DNA of 59,842 nt, taken from positions 1 to 59,842 of the IMG/VR virus record IMGVR_UViG_3300032160_000006, one strand, 5' to 3'. Shown here in pieces: positions 24,900 through 32,738 of this stretch (positions within the stretch are counted from its first letter, which is position 1; every line of letters starts with the position of its first letter). A program made the position numbers and the translations under genes. The notes beneath the pieces are model-generated. The model saw only the letters and a program-made list of their open reading frames with translations, did no database searches and was not told the origin of the DNA. This DNA is from a virus.

Positions 24900-25630
24900 G
24901 GAAGGGATCCCCACTGCTCGGCCATCGCCTCGGCGATGCCCTGATAGGTCCTCGCGCGATCGGCCTGCCGGTGATCGGAGGGGCCCAGCTTGTTCTGTCC
25001 GCTCGCGCATTGGTTGGCCCATCTGGGCTTGGCGCGGCCGGCCTCGGCGCCGCAATGCGGGCAACCCTTGGAGAACGCAGCCTCGTAGGCGTACCCCTTG
25101 CCGCACGCATCGCAGACCATGCGGGGCTCGCAGTACTTGGTCGGCCTGAGCGGCGGCAGATTCTTCAGCCAAAGACAGGTCCGCTTGCTCGCGTCCTCGC
25201 CGAACTGATAGGGCTGGATCGTCTGCGCGTAGTCGCGACCCACCATCTTGGCCCCCGGGCCGTGCATGACGGGATTCTCAATGCAGATCCGGCGCACATT
25301 GGAGCCAAGAAGCCTTGTGAAAAAGTTGGCGCCCTGCCTCATGTCTGACCAGCGCGACACGTCCTTGATGCGCGTGCGATGGCCGTCCTTGCCCTTGTAG
25401 TACAGGTGCAGCGCGCCCGAGTTTGCCAGATACGTGCAGGGCGGGTGCGCGATCAGAAGGTCCCAATGGGTCGGTCCCCCGGCGCGCATGACATCGAACA
25501 CGTCGCGCTGGTAGTGGTACGGCGACCCATCCTCGGAGGGCTTCAGGTCGCAGCTCCACGCATTGTGTCCGCGCCTTCTAAAGGCCTCGCGGACGACTCC
25601 CGAACATTCACATGCGACTAGGACATTCAT
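24896..25630 (-). CDS. C5-methyltransferase-like protein with zinc insertion
   Basis: 244 residues. It starts NVLVACECSGVVREAF, carries AHPPCTYLANSG (catalytic-type PPC, residues 62-65) and IENP (117-120). The order follows cytosine methyltransferases, as in many phage proteins annotated DNA (cytosine) methyltransferase. A CDACG...CPHCG zinc knuckle lies near residues 170-195. It may methylate or otherwise modify DNA; the substrate is uncertain because motif I is unusual (ACECSG in place of FAG). Confidence 0.7.
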   Translation of the reverse strand: MNVLVACECSGVVREAFRRRGHNAWSCDLKPSEDGSPYHYQRDVFDVMRAGGPTHWDLLIAHPPCTYLANSGALHLYYKGKDGHRTRIKDVSRWSDMRQGANFFTRLLGSNVRRICIENPVMHGPGAKMVGRDYAQTIQPYQFGEDASKRTCLWLKNLPPLRPTKYCEPRMVCDACGKGYAYEAAFSKGCPHCGAEAGRAKPRWANQCASGQNKLGPSDHRQADRARTYQGIAEAMAEQWGSLP

Positions 25631-25687
25631 TTGAAATTGGTGCGGGCGCGCCTTGACGCGGTTTAATCGCTTGAACCCGCAGAGTTG

Positions 25688-26197
25688 TCAGCTGTGGACC
25701 TCCATGGCGGCAAGCGCCTCGGCCTCGGAGCCGTAGACGTGCCCGCACTTGGCGCACTTCCATGCGTGCTCAGGGTCGCCCGTCTCGACCATCTCGTTGT
25801 GGTCGCATTTCTCCTCGCGCAGCCGCCTCGGCTTCCAGTACAGGTCCATCTCGCCGCCGTTCGCTATGATCTCGTTTATCGGGATGTACCCCCACTCGCC
25901 GCCGTCTCCGTACAGGTCGGCCAAGCCCCACGCTTGGGACTGCTCTTCGCCGGGGGCATCATCGGGCGATCCCATGTCTTTTTCGGCAACCCACCAGTTC
26001 ATCGAGCCGCGCGCAAAGTAGTGCAGCCAGATCATCGGGTTATCTCCGCGCGCTTGGTACGTGTGCGGCATCTGCTCGATGCGAGCCTTGAGATCGACGA
26101 GCATCTGCTTGAAGTACTCGCCCTCTTCGCCGCGCATGTTGCAATTCAGGACGTGGATTTGATCCCGCCCAATGAAGTGCCTGAGGTCGGTTTTCAT
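25688..26197 (-). CDS. DUF2958-like protein with zinc knuckle
   Basis: Start at the ATG at 26197 (ATGA overlap), 169 residues. The middle resembles DUF2958: NPMIWLHYFARGSMNWWVAEKD, then QAWGLADLYGDGGEWGYIPI, EMDLYWKPRRL. A C-terminal part has a CxxC pair (KCAKCGHVYGSE) with C131 and H133 upstream. Proteins with this domain are common in phages and plasmids; function unknown. Confidence 0.6.
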   Translation of the reverse strand: MKTDLRHFIGRDQIHVLNCNMRGEEGEYFKQMLVDLKARIEQMPHTYQARGDNPMIWLHYFARGSMNWWVAEKDMGSPDDAPGEEQSQAWGLADLYGDGGEWGYIPINEIIANGGEMDLYWKPRRLREEKCDHNEMVETGDPEHAWKCAKCGHVYGSEAEALAAMEVHS

Positions 26198-26733
26198 GGT
26201 GCGTAATGCGCCTCCTCGCACTCGGCTTCGTAGTTGATCCACGCCATGCGCGCCTGACCAAGCCACGCGGCAAGCGTGGTGTCCTTGTGCTTGGATTCTG
26301 ACGGGTCCTCGCGGCGCATGAGATGAAGCGTGTAGGCCATCATCTGCGTGACCTGATCGTGGACGGGATCGTTGCGCGTGCCATCGCCGCAGCAATTCGC
26401 GTAATAGTCCAGCGCGCACGAAGCGCGGTCTGCGCGCTGCGCGTTCCTGTCGCGTGCGGCGCTCCACGATGCCCTCGCTTTCGGCACGGCCGCTGCCCTG
26501 GCGCTCATGAAGGCGTTCCACTCGCGCACGGCCACCGAGTTCTCGCGTATCTCGGAGTTGAACCATGCCTCTCTTAGCTTCGGCCAGTATTCCACGGGCC
26601 TTGGCGTCCCGTCCACGTTCGTCAGGCTGTTCTTGATGGCGAAGTCCAAGAACGGGTCTTGGCTCGCGTACTGCTGGAAGGCAACGTCATCGTAGGGCGT
26701 CACCTGAATCTCTGCGGTTTCATTCGTCTTCAT
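26194..26733 (-). CDS. Phage protein of unknown function (179 aa)
   Basis: Start at the ATG at 26733, 179 residues. It is mainly helical with many Arg and Ala residues (WNAFMSARAAAVPKARASW), and has a Trp-containing end (AAWLGQARMAWINYEAECEE). Coupled to the DUF2958-like gene. No family recognised. Confidence 0.6.
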   Translation of the reverse strand: MKTNETAEIQVTPYDDVAFQQYASQDPFLDFAIKNSLTNVDGTPRPVEYWPKLREAWFNSEIRENSVAVREWNAFMSARAAAVPKARASWSAARDRNAQRADRASCALDYYANCCGDGTRNDPVHDQVTQMMAYTLHLMRREDPSESKHKDTTLAAWLGQARMAWINYEAECEEAHYAP

Positions 26734-26808
26734 GGGTCCTTTCTTGGTTGACTGCTGCGTGCGGCGCTCGCTCCTCGTGGCACAAGCGCCGTGTCGCAAT
26801 GTTCAACT

Positions 26809-27129
26809 TTAACCGACAGTCAGGGCGAACGGATGCGCCGCGCTTTCGGTCCCCTTGGATTTCGGCCTTAGCTGCACCGGCCTAACGATGTCCAGCGCCC
26901 CGGGGCCGTTGCCCTCGTCATCGCACATGACGAAAGCCGCAGTCCCGTCCGTGAACACGATGACCGGCTGGTATTCGTTCGAGTCTTCGGCCCGCGCGAG
27001 TTCGATGTAACGCACGGTCTTTCCCGCGAGTTGCCCGTATCCCTTGGCGTAGTCCGAATTGATGAGGCTCGGGTCTCCGTAGGCCCCGACCGCGATTTGG
27101 CTTAGGAACGTGTCTGTCTTGCGTGGCAT
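26809..27129 (-). CDS. Phage protein of unknown function (106 aa)
   Basis: Start at the ATG at 27129. The product has a beta-rich middle (TVRYIELARAE, PVIVFTDGTAAFVMCDDEGNG) and looks like a small globular domain. An in-frame longer start exists but its added residues look like untranslated leader. Function unknown. Confidence 0.55.
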   Translation of the reverse strand: MPRKTDTFLSQIAVGAYGDPSLINSDYAKGYGQLAGKTVRYIELARAEDSNEYQPVIVFTDGTAAFVMCDDEGNGPGALDIVRPVQLRPKSKGTESAAHPFALTVG

Positions 27130-27166
27130 GTGTGTCCTTTCGCTGATGGTTGTAGTTGCCGAAAAA

Positions 27167-27472
27167 TTACGACCGGCCCTCGGCCTTGGCAATGGCTGCG
27201 CGGAGCACGTTTTCGACTCCGCTCGGGCAAGAGCCATTACGCACGTCGCGAGTCACGACCGGCCATGCTAGAGTCAGCGCCGCCAAAAGCTCCGGCGCGG
27301 CGGCGATCAGTCGGGCGTTGGCTTCGTTGTTAATTGCGCCATCCCAACTGTCCATTGTGGCGAGCCAGTAATTGCTAGGAACTGCGCGAATTGTCTTTGT
27401 TCCGGCTTCGTATCTCCACGGCCCAGGCGTGTGCTGCGCTTGCTGTGCTGTGCTAACTTGTGTTGTGTTCAT
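27167..27472 (-). CDS. HTPGPW-type phage protein
   Basis: Start at the ATG at 27472 gives 101 residues; an in-frame ATG at 27622 would add 50. The core has QHTPGPWRYE and EANARLIAAAPELLAAL, a family found in very many phages whose role is unknown. First clear gene of the long minus-strand operon, next to the divergent control region. Confidence 0.7.
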   Translation of the reverse strand: MNTTQVSTAQQAQHTPGPWRYEAGTKTIRAVPSNYWLATMDSWDGAINNEANARLIAAAPELLAALTLAWPVVTRDVRNGSCPSGVENVLRAAIAKAEGRS

Positions 27473-27770
27473 TTTCGTTGGGTTTGGTTTCGTAACTTCG
27501 CCGGCCAGCGTAAGAGCATTATCCAGCATTGCAAGAACTATTTTAGGGAATCCCGTAGCGCTCCATAAGAGAACAGATACAGCGTCATAATTCCCGCAAG
27601 GATGGATAAAAACACGCTCCATCGCTTACGTTCCAGAAAAGACATACCAACGTGCCGGGCCGCTTGACTTAGGGGCTTCCAGGGCCCTAGGAATCGAAGG
27701 CTATTGAGAATACCTAGCTCTTATTGACACTGAGCAGGTTTTCAGCGTTTTCGGTAACTTGACAAAGGGG

Positions 27771-27914
27771 TTAGACTTCGCAGGCGTGCAAAGCCCAATT
27801 TCCACCCTTCGAACGCTCCGCTTGGACCTTCGCATGTTCCGCCTTAATCTTCGCCGTTTCTATCTCGATTTGTGCTTGCTGCGCCTTAATCTTCGCCGTT
27901 TCCGCATTCGCTTT
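27771..27914 (-). pseudogene. Coiled-coil gene remnant with 20-bp direct repeats
   Basis: A minus-strand frame of about 47 codons with no standard start reads ETAKIKAQQAQIEIETAKIK and ends before a TAA at 27771-27773. A 20-base segment occurs twice (27841-27860 and 27883-27902), 42 bases apart, so the helix repeat is 14 residues. It looks like the tail of a decayed coiled-coil gene. The rest of 27473-28021 shows no gene, only TTGAC elements at about 27664, 27724, 27760 and 27966. Confidence 0.4.
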
Positions 27915-27960
27915 TTAATCCTCTTTTTCAAAGCGAGAAATCGGCTCGCCGCCTGCCTAC

Positions 27961-27970
27961 CTTGCTTGAC
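27961..27970 (+). promoter_or_regulatory. Recurrent CTTGCTTGAC element upstream of 28022
   Basis: CTTGCTTGAC lies 52 bases before the ATG at 28022. It is one of the four close matches to the TTGCTTGAC element and continues TTGACAAAGG. Promoter role inferred from recurrence. Confidence 0.4.
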
Positions 27971-28021
27971 AAAGGTAGCTTTTTATTCGCAACTCGTCGG
28001 GCGCGCGTGCGCGCAACTAAA

Positions 28022-28402
28022 ATGAGTGACCTCGGCATTGATGAATCGGCGGCGCTGACGGTCCCCGCGGACATCGTGCCCGGCACTAGCCTGCGCCAAA
28101 TTCTCGATTCGATGCCGGAAGCCCGCCGCCTGATTCTTAACACGGCGTTTCGTTGCCTTGGAGCTCGCAAGTTTTATTTCGACAAGGCCGAAGGCGGAAT
28201 GGTTTTCGAACCCGACTACAAGACCCAACTCGACGCGGTAAAATTTCTGGCAAGCTACCAAGAGGGCTTGCCTGTTCAGACATCGCTTGCTGTTACGGTC
28301 GGCGATCGGCCGGACGATGATTTGCCGCTTGACCAGGCGTTGCAGCGATCCCCGGCATTGCGGGAGCGCGTGGCAAAGTTGCTGAGCTTACCAACGACTT
28401 AG
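28022..28402 (+). CDS. Putative small terminase-like or DNA-binding protein
   Basis: The ATG at 28022 gives 126 residues. It starts MSDLGIDES (LGID motif). Its centre, EPDYKTQLDAVKFLASYQEGLPVQT, resembles the C-terminal half of many phage small terminase subunits, but the usual N-terminal helix-turn-helix is short or absent (LRQILDSMPEARRLILNTAF). It stands alone next to the palindrome region. Small terminase is the best guess; a replication accessory role is the alternative. Confidence 0.45.
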   Translation: MSDLGIDESAALTVPADIVPGTSLRQILDSMPEARRLILNTAFRCLGARKFYFDKAEGGMVFEPDYKTQLDAVKFLASYQEGLPVQTSLAVTVGDRPDDDLPLDQALQRSPALRERVAKLLSLPTT

Positions 28403-28849
28403 AAAAGCTCCCGAGTACTGGGTTTTGTAAAGCCTTGCAAATCAGCAAAAGCTACGTGCCACAATCTTCATTCTGTTAAGTTGGGCCATTCCGACACTAT
28501 GGCCGTTTCTAGGGCCGATCTCGGGCCGGGTGGTATCTGGGTATGGGTTAGGGGGAGATCGGGCCGGCTAGGGCCATAGGTCCAGCCAAAGAACGCCAAC
28601 CAGGGGATCGACCGAACACCGATCGGGGAGGGGGTATGCCCACTTTTGACCGTGCTACGGGGGCCGAAAAAGATGACCAAATGTGTTTCTCCCCTGCGAT
28701 TGGGTCCCATCCGGCGGGGCTCGAGACACCCCTATGGCCAGTATTTGGGTCCCATGTGCTCTGGTCTGTAGGAGTCCCATACATCCGTTCCGGTGATTTT
28801 CTGGCTAAAGAGCAGATTTGGGCCAAAAGGTTGTGTGGGGGGGGTGGCT

Positions 28850-28900
28850 GTTCCGGTTCATGGGGGGATATACCAGAGGTATACCCCCATTGAACGGAAC
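28850..28900. repeat. 51-nt near-palindrome (long hairpin)
   Basis: The left arm GTTCCGGTTCA then TGGGGGGATATACC faces the right arm GGTATACCCCCA then TTGAACGGAAC, with a 3-nt loop AGA. The arms pair except for three small bulges. There is no T-run after it, so it is not a standard terminator. A cruciform, operator or origin hairpin are the main options. Confidence 0.85.
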
Positions 28901-28953
28901 ACCCCACTTTTGCCCTTGCTCCGGTGATAATGAACGGAACGCCTGAACGGAAC
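28891..28953 (+). repeat. Three direct repeats TGAACGGAAC (iteron-like)
   Basis: TGAACGGAAC occurs at 28891, 28931 and 28944. The palindrome's left arm holds an inverted variant (GTTCCGGTTCA, 28850). Related CGGAAC or CCGGTGA pieces lie at 28787 and 28921. Spacing of 40 and 13 bases is like iterons or operator sites. Confidence 0.8.
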
Positions 28954-29013
28954 GGAAATAATCATCGGAACGATCTTGACATTTATGGTTCACCTGAAAC
29001 CCTGAAAGGCACC

Positions 29014-29235
29014 ATGAGCAAGATCAAGGAAAGGATGTCGGCGAGGAAGATGCCCGCATGTTACCACACAATGCCCGGTCAGGAATTCGCGCATGATAGA
29101 AGCCAGGTATTGGCGTGGTTGTCTCGCCAGCCTGAAATTCAGAACCGCATGTTCGAGGAACTTGCGGCGTGCGGGGCGATCGTGTTTGATCCCGCGACCC
29201 GCATGTGGCGGGGTGCCGACGTGCCGGCTACTTAG
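29014..29235 (+). CDS. Small protein downstream of the palindrome
   Basis: The ATG at 29014 follows GAAAGG, a reasonable ribosome site. 73 residues, helical and basic (SKIKERMSARK), then SQVLAWLSRQPEIQNRMFEELAACGAIVFDP, which may form a winged-helix-like fold. It converges with and overlaps the helicase gene by 8 bases. A longer start at 28924 would run through the direct repeats and is less likely. Possibly a small DNA-binding protein. Confidence 0.55.
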   Translation: MSKIKERMSARKMPACYHTMPGQEFAHDRSQVLAWLSRQPEIQNRMFEELAACGAIVFDPATRMWRGADVPAT

Positions 29236-30859
29236 TAGACACCCAGTATTTTGGGCGTTGGGGATCTGTCGTGTCGACCTTGATGATGCCGGTCTCCAGG
29301 CCCTCGTCTATGATGCGGACAAATGCGCCTGTGCCGATGGGGCGTAACTCCTTGGCGCGTCCGTGTAGTCGGCGAAGTCCCTCGGCGTGGTCTGGGGACG
29401 TCGGGAATATGGCTCGGTACGTGGAGAAGACGTGCTTTGGCGCCGATCCACCGGGGCCTCGTCTGGACCCGTCTGAAGCGTCCGTGGAGGCCTTGCGCCG
29501 CTCCCAGAATATGGCGGCCATGGGTTTTTCATGGCCCTCGACTGGTATGGTGGCGGACGTGTGCTTTACCGGGATCGTGGTGCCAACCACCTCGTACTGA
29601 TCGGCTTCGCCTGTGGTGTACGTGGCACCAGCCCGCCGGCCGCGCTTGGCGAACACCAAGTTGAATTCGCCCTCATTGTCCATGGGCCTGAGAGAGATGA
29701 CCGCCCGGGGCCAGTTGGTGAGCTCGGCCGAGCCGGTCATGTCGTACATCACCTCGGACCACTTTCGGTCGCGCGACTCCTTGGCGGTAGGGGGCTTGGC
29801 CGTGTGGTGGACCGCCATGTATGCGAACTTGGGCGGCTCGTTGAGCCCGTTCAGGCCTCCACGGAGAAAGCGCCCGGCGTCCCCCGCGTCGTTTATGTCG
29901 CCGTCAAAGTATGCCAGAAGCGGGTTGATCCAGACGAGATCCGGCCTGTGCCGCCCGACCAGGAGCCGCGCGGAGTCGATGAAGTTCTGCCCGCGGTGGA
30001 TGCGGTCGGTCACGATGAGGACGCGGGAGTTGATGGCCTCTATTGAGGCGGGCCCAAGGTTCATGAGGGTCCGAATGGACAGCCACACCTCGGCTATGTC
30101 CCCGTCGGAGTCCTCGGACTGGATGATCAGGGACTTGAGCGGCCCGTTCGGCTTGATGCCGAAGAAGTCCTTGCCCAAGGCCCATGTGCACGCGGCCTGG
30201 AGCACCATCGAGCTCTTGCCCATTCCAGAGGGCCCCGTCAGTATGCAGCCGTCGCCGCGGGACAGGTAGCGGTTTCCGAGCAGAATCTCCGGGGAGTCGG
30301 GTTTGGGTATCATGAAATCGCAGAAGGGGTGCGGATTAAGCGGGTCAACCTTGCGCGGGGAGAGGGCCTCGAGCCGGCGCAATACCGTCGGCAGGTGCAC
30401 CTCGGGGGCCTGTAATGACAGGGCGATCGCCTGGTACTCGCGGCCCCGCCAAGTTGATTCAACCGCCCTGAGATAGTCGCCAAAGCCCGCGCCGGTCGCC
30501 GCCGCCACCTCGATGCGCAACAGTTCGTTGACCGACAAGCCCGACTGTTTGGAGTACTCGGCCTCGTTGTCCCTGTTCCATGGCAGCCCGCTCTGGATGA
30601 CGCCCCAGAGCTTTTGCAGCCGCGGCGAGAACGCTGTCGACGGGATGTGCGCCGCGGCGGGCCGGTGGATCCCCTCCATGTCCCACATGCAGCACGACAC
30701 GAGACAGGCCTCGTGTTCCGGCTGCGACGGGATCGCTATGGCTATCAGGCGCTCGTGTTCCGGCGACAGTTTGTCATCGCCCCGCAGCCCCGGCCCAAAA
30801 AAGGGCTTTGTGGATTCCGGCGCCTCCCCCGGCTCGTCAATTCCAAGGTCGACGCTCAC
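29228..30859 (-). CDS. DnaB/RepA-type replicative helicase (RecA-fold ATPase)
   Basis: The GTG at 30859 overlaps the upstream stop (GTGA) and follows GGGAG. 543 residues. Residues 35-95 resemble a DnaB N-terminal domain (PEHEACLVSCCMWD...FSPRLQKLWGVI). Walker A GPSGMGKSS is at 209-217, Walker B DLVWINPL at 307-314, and HHTAKP (351-356) is a RepA-type motif. It should unwind DNA at the phage fork. The N-terminus SVDLGIDEP has the shared LGID motif. A winged-helix-like C-terminus follows. Confidence 0.85.
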   Translation of the reverse strand: MSVDLGIDEPGEAPESTKPFFGPGLRGDDKLSPEHERLIAIAIPSQPEHEACLVSCCMWDMEGIHRPAAAHIPSTAFSPRLQKLWGVIQSGLPWNRDNEAEYSKQSGLSVNELLRIEVAAATGAGFGDYLRAVESTWRGREYQAIALSLQAPEVHLPTVLRRLEALSPRKVDPLNPHPFCDFMIPKPDSPEILLGNRYLSRGDGCILTGPSGMGKSSMVLQAACTWALGKDFFGIKPNGPLKSLIIQSEDSDGDIAEVWLSIRTLMNLGPASIEAINSRVLIVTDRIHRGQNFIDSARLLVGRHRPDLVWINPLLAYFDGDINDAGDAGRFLRGGLNGLNEPPKFAYMAVHHTAKPPTAKESRDRKWSEVMYDMTGSAELTNWPRAVISLRPMDNEGEFNLVFAKRGRRAGATYTTGEADQYEVVGTTIPVKHTSATIPVEGHEKPMAAIFWERRKASTDASDGSRRGPGGSAPKHVFSTYRAIFPTSPDHAEGLRRLHGRAKELRPIGTGAFVRIIDEGLETGIIKVDTTDPQRPKYWVSTK

Positions 30860-30990
30860 AAGGATAACTCCCGCCCCCGCGACAACCGCACGAGCCGGAG
30901 GCATTCAGCGCACAGGACGTCCTCGTTGGCAAGCGGATGCTCGTCAGGGAGCACGTCGGTCACATGGCTATGGATAAGGGGCTCTTTCAC
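30856..30990 (-). CDS. Small protein coupled to the replicative helicase (44 aa)
   Basis: GTG at 30990 overlaps the stop of the preceding gene and its TGA overlaps the helicase GTG. 44 residues: an acidic, His-containing first half (HSHVTDVLPDEHPLANED) and a CAEC pair with a basic end. Possibly a helicase loader-like peptide or simple translational coupler. Confidence 0.55.
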   Translation of the reverse strand: MKEPLIHSHVTDVLPDEHPLANEDVLCAECLRLVRLSRGRELSL

Positions 30991-31205
30991 GGCTTGAATC
31001 TTGGCATGAACGGCCCCGTGATCGAGGCCGCGTCGTGGAAAAGCTCCGGCTTGAGGGGCTCGCCTATCTTCATTGCGTAGGCGCTGCCGGGCCGGGGCAC
31101 CGCGACCACCATCGCCTCAAACGGGGTTTTGGTTGAGTCCGTGACCAAGTAGAACCCCTCCTGGGCGAACATGGCGTCGACCGCAGCCCTGAGCTCGTCG
31201 GTCAT
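30987..31205 (-). CDS. Small protein at head of helicase operon (72 aa)
   Basis: The ATG at 31205 gives 72 residues with a helix (DELRAAVDAMFAQEG) and strands (FYLVTDSTKTPFEAMVVAVP). It is the first gene of the three-gene minus-strand unit and diverges from the XRE gene. Function unknown. Confidence 0.55.
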   Translation of the reverse strand: MTDELRAAVDAMFAQEGFYLVTDSTKTPFEAMVVAVPRPGSAYAMKIGEPLKPELFHDAASITGPFMPRFKP

Positions 31206-31380
31206 GGGAAATTTGATCTGGCCATTTGAGGGGGATAGGGCCGCGCCCCCGCGAAGGACTGTGCGAGTCACCCCTGCCGATACCCCTAACGGCGAAAGGC
31301 TCCCGCGCGGGGACGCAGCCAACAAGGGCGCAGTAAAGACCGGCCCCGCGCCCGAAGGCAATCTTTTTCGAAAACTAAAA

Positions 31381-31391
31381 TCTTGCTTGAC
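31381..31391 (+). promoter_or_regulatory. Recurrent TCTTGCTTGAC element upstream of the XRE/glycan operon
   Basis: TCTTGCTTGAC lies 22 bases before the GTG at 31413 and 31 before the ATG at 31422. It is preceded by an A/T-rich patch (TTTTTCGAAAACTAAAA). Likely promoter of the XRE-led late operon; no classical -10 box is visible. Confidence 0.4.
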
Positions 31392-31412
31392 TGAATCCCA
31401 AAGACGCCCACG

Positions 31413-31679
31413 GTGTCCGGCATGGCAAGAACCGAAGGCTGCAGGGAATGGACGCACGGGCACGCGAAGGAACTTGCGGGCCTGCGGGCCGGACTCGGCG
31501 CGGCCGTCCGTGGGCGCCGGCTCAAGCTCCGCATGAGCCAGATGCAGCTTGCCGGGAGGTGCGGCGTCTCGAACAAGACGATCAACATGGTCGAGTACGC
31601 GCACAACTTTCCTTCCCTCGCGCTCTACATTGCGCTCTGCCGGGCCCTCAAGGCAGGCAAGATCCCGCTGGTCTCATGA
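31413..31679 (+). CDS. XRE-family helix-turn-helix regulator
   Basis: 88 residues from GTG at 31413; ATG at 31422 is an equal option. The helix-turn-helix lies at residues about 25-75 (LRAGLGAAVRGRRLKLRMSQ, then LAGRCGVSNKTINMVEYAHN). It diverges from the helicase unit and heads the glycan island, so it could regulate the early/late switch. ATGA overlap with the next gene. Confidence 0.75.
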   Translation: MSGMARTEGCREWTHGHAKELAGLRAGLGAAVRGRRLKLRMSQMQLAGRCGVSNKTINMVEYAHNFPSLALYIALCRALKAGKIPLVS

Positions 31680-32080
31680 GCGACCAAACCGCAAATACGC
31701 CGCTGGATTCGACGAACGAACACGTTCCTCGCAAGACGACCTTCAACCCCGCGTACCCGCCGTGGTCGATCCCGAACGGCGGCACGCGCCAGGCCCCGCT
31801 CGGCGACACGCGCACCTATAAGCCCGACGACACGGAGTCTCCCTCGGAGATCCCCGACGTCTCCGTGTACCGTGAGGGGGCGTTCGGCAAGACGTTGCGC
31901 ACCGTGTGCGAGGTCCATCTCCACGAGGGCGACGGCGCCTACCGCTCCTACGTGGCGGCCTCGAGCTACGAGGGCTGCCCGACGTGCTGGAGCTACGATG
32001 GAAAGCACGGACCTGTAACCATCAGCATCACCCCCCTTCCACCCAAAACCGATGAAACAATTCAGCCTCCAAAAGTATAG
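31676..32080 (+). CDS. Protein of unknown function (134 aa)
   Basis: Starts at an ATGA overlap. Polar, Pro/Thr-rich N-terminus, then VSVYREGAFGKTLRTVCEVH and YVAASSYEGCPTCWSYDGKHG with a CxxC pair. It overlaps the FkbM gene by 29 bases. Function unknown. Confidence 0.6.
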   Translation: MSDQTANTPLDSTNEHVPRKTTFNPAYPPWSIPNGGTRQAPLGDTRTYKPDDTESPSEIPDVSVYREGAFGKTLRTVCEVHLHEGDGAYRSYVAASSYEGCPTCWSYDGKHGPVTISITPLPPKTDETIQPPKV

Positions 32081-32738
32081 CTTCGGCGACTTCCTGGGAA
32101 TCGTCGGCGACACCGCGCACCCGGTCCTTGCGGAGCAGCGCAGGCGGATCGACGTCGACGAGGACATGCCGCGCCTCATGGATGCCTGCGCCGTCGGGAT
32201 CGGCGACGTGTGCATAGACGTCGGGGCCTTCATAGGGGACACGGCCGTCCCCATGCTGGACCGAGGGGCCCATGTCGTGGCGTTCGAACCGTTCCTGGAC
32301 GCCTATACGGCCATGCTCTATAACACCCGCGGGCGCCTGATCCAGGCGTTCAACCAGCCGGTGGGCAACGGAGAGGCGGTCAAGCTGGTGTACGAGTGCC
32401 CGGGCCCGAACTACGGGATGCGCCGCGTGGCGGCCTGCAACCCCGAGGCCGCGGACGTGATCTACACGTTCAAGCTCGATGCGCTGCTGCGGACGGGCAT
32501 CCCCAAGGTGAAGCTCATCAAGATCGACTGCGAGGGCTTCGAGATTCCAACGCTGAATGGCGCCACGGGACTCATCGGGCGCGACCATCCCGTTCTCTAC
32601 GTCGAGCACTTCGTGGGCGGCTTGGAACAGGCCGGCTTCACGGCCAAGCAACTCACGGACACGATCAAGGATCTCGGCTACGGCCTCGAGATGTGGGGCG
32701 AGCCGCCGCGCTGGGACTGGCTGTGCCGGCCGCTATGA
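32052..32738 (+). CDS. FkbM-family methyltransferase 1
   Basis: 228 residues. SAM-binding motif GDVCIDVGAFIGDTAVPML (residues about 52-70) and VVAFEPFLDAYTAM follow the FkbM order. The C-terminal part has IKIDCEGFEIPTLNG and YVEHF. FkbM enzymes methylate hydroxyl groups, often on sugars. First catalytic gene of the glycan island; ATGA overlap to the second copy. Confidence 0.85.
   Translation: MKQFSLQKYSFGDFLGIVGDTAHPVLAEQRRRIDVDEDMPRLMDACAVGIGDVCIDVGAFIGDTAVPMLDRGAHVVAFEPFLDAYTAMLYNTRGRLIQAFNQPVGNGEAVKLVYECPGPNYGMRRVAACNPEAADVIYTFKLDALLRTGIPKVKLIKIDCEGFEIPTLNGATGLIGRDHPVLYVEHFVGGLEQAGFTAKQLTDTIKDLGYGLEMWGEPPRWDWLCRPL

Larger units (their letters stand above)
28403..29013. other. Gene-free control region, candidate replication origin
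   Basis: About 610 bases with no supportable gene. It contains an 8-bp inverted repeat CTATGGCC (28497) / GGCCATAG (28572), several GGGCCGG and GGGTCCCAT repeats, and the palindrome and direct repeats listed separately. It lies beside the DnaB/RepA-type helicase gene. The base composition differs from the flanking genes, with G-runs and A/T-rich patches near 28955-28985. Confidence 0.5.

Noticed and set aside
28548-28907. Open frames on both strands in the control region
   Set aside because: Low-complexity, no ribosome site, and they run across the palindrome.
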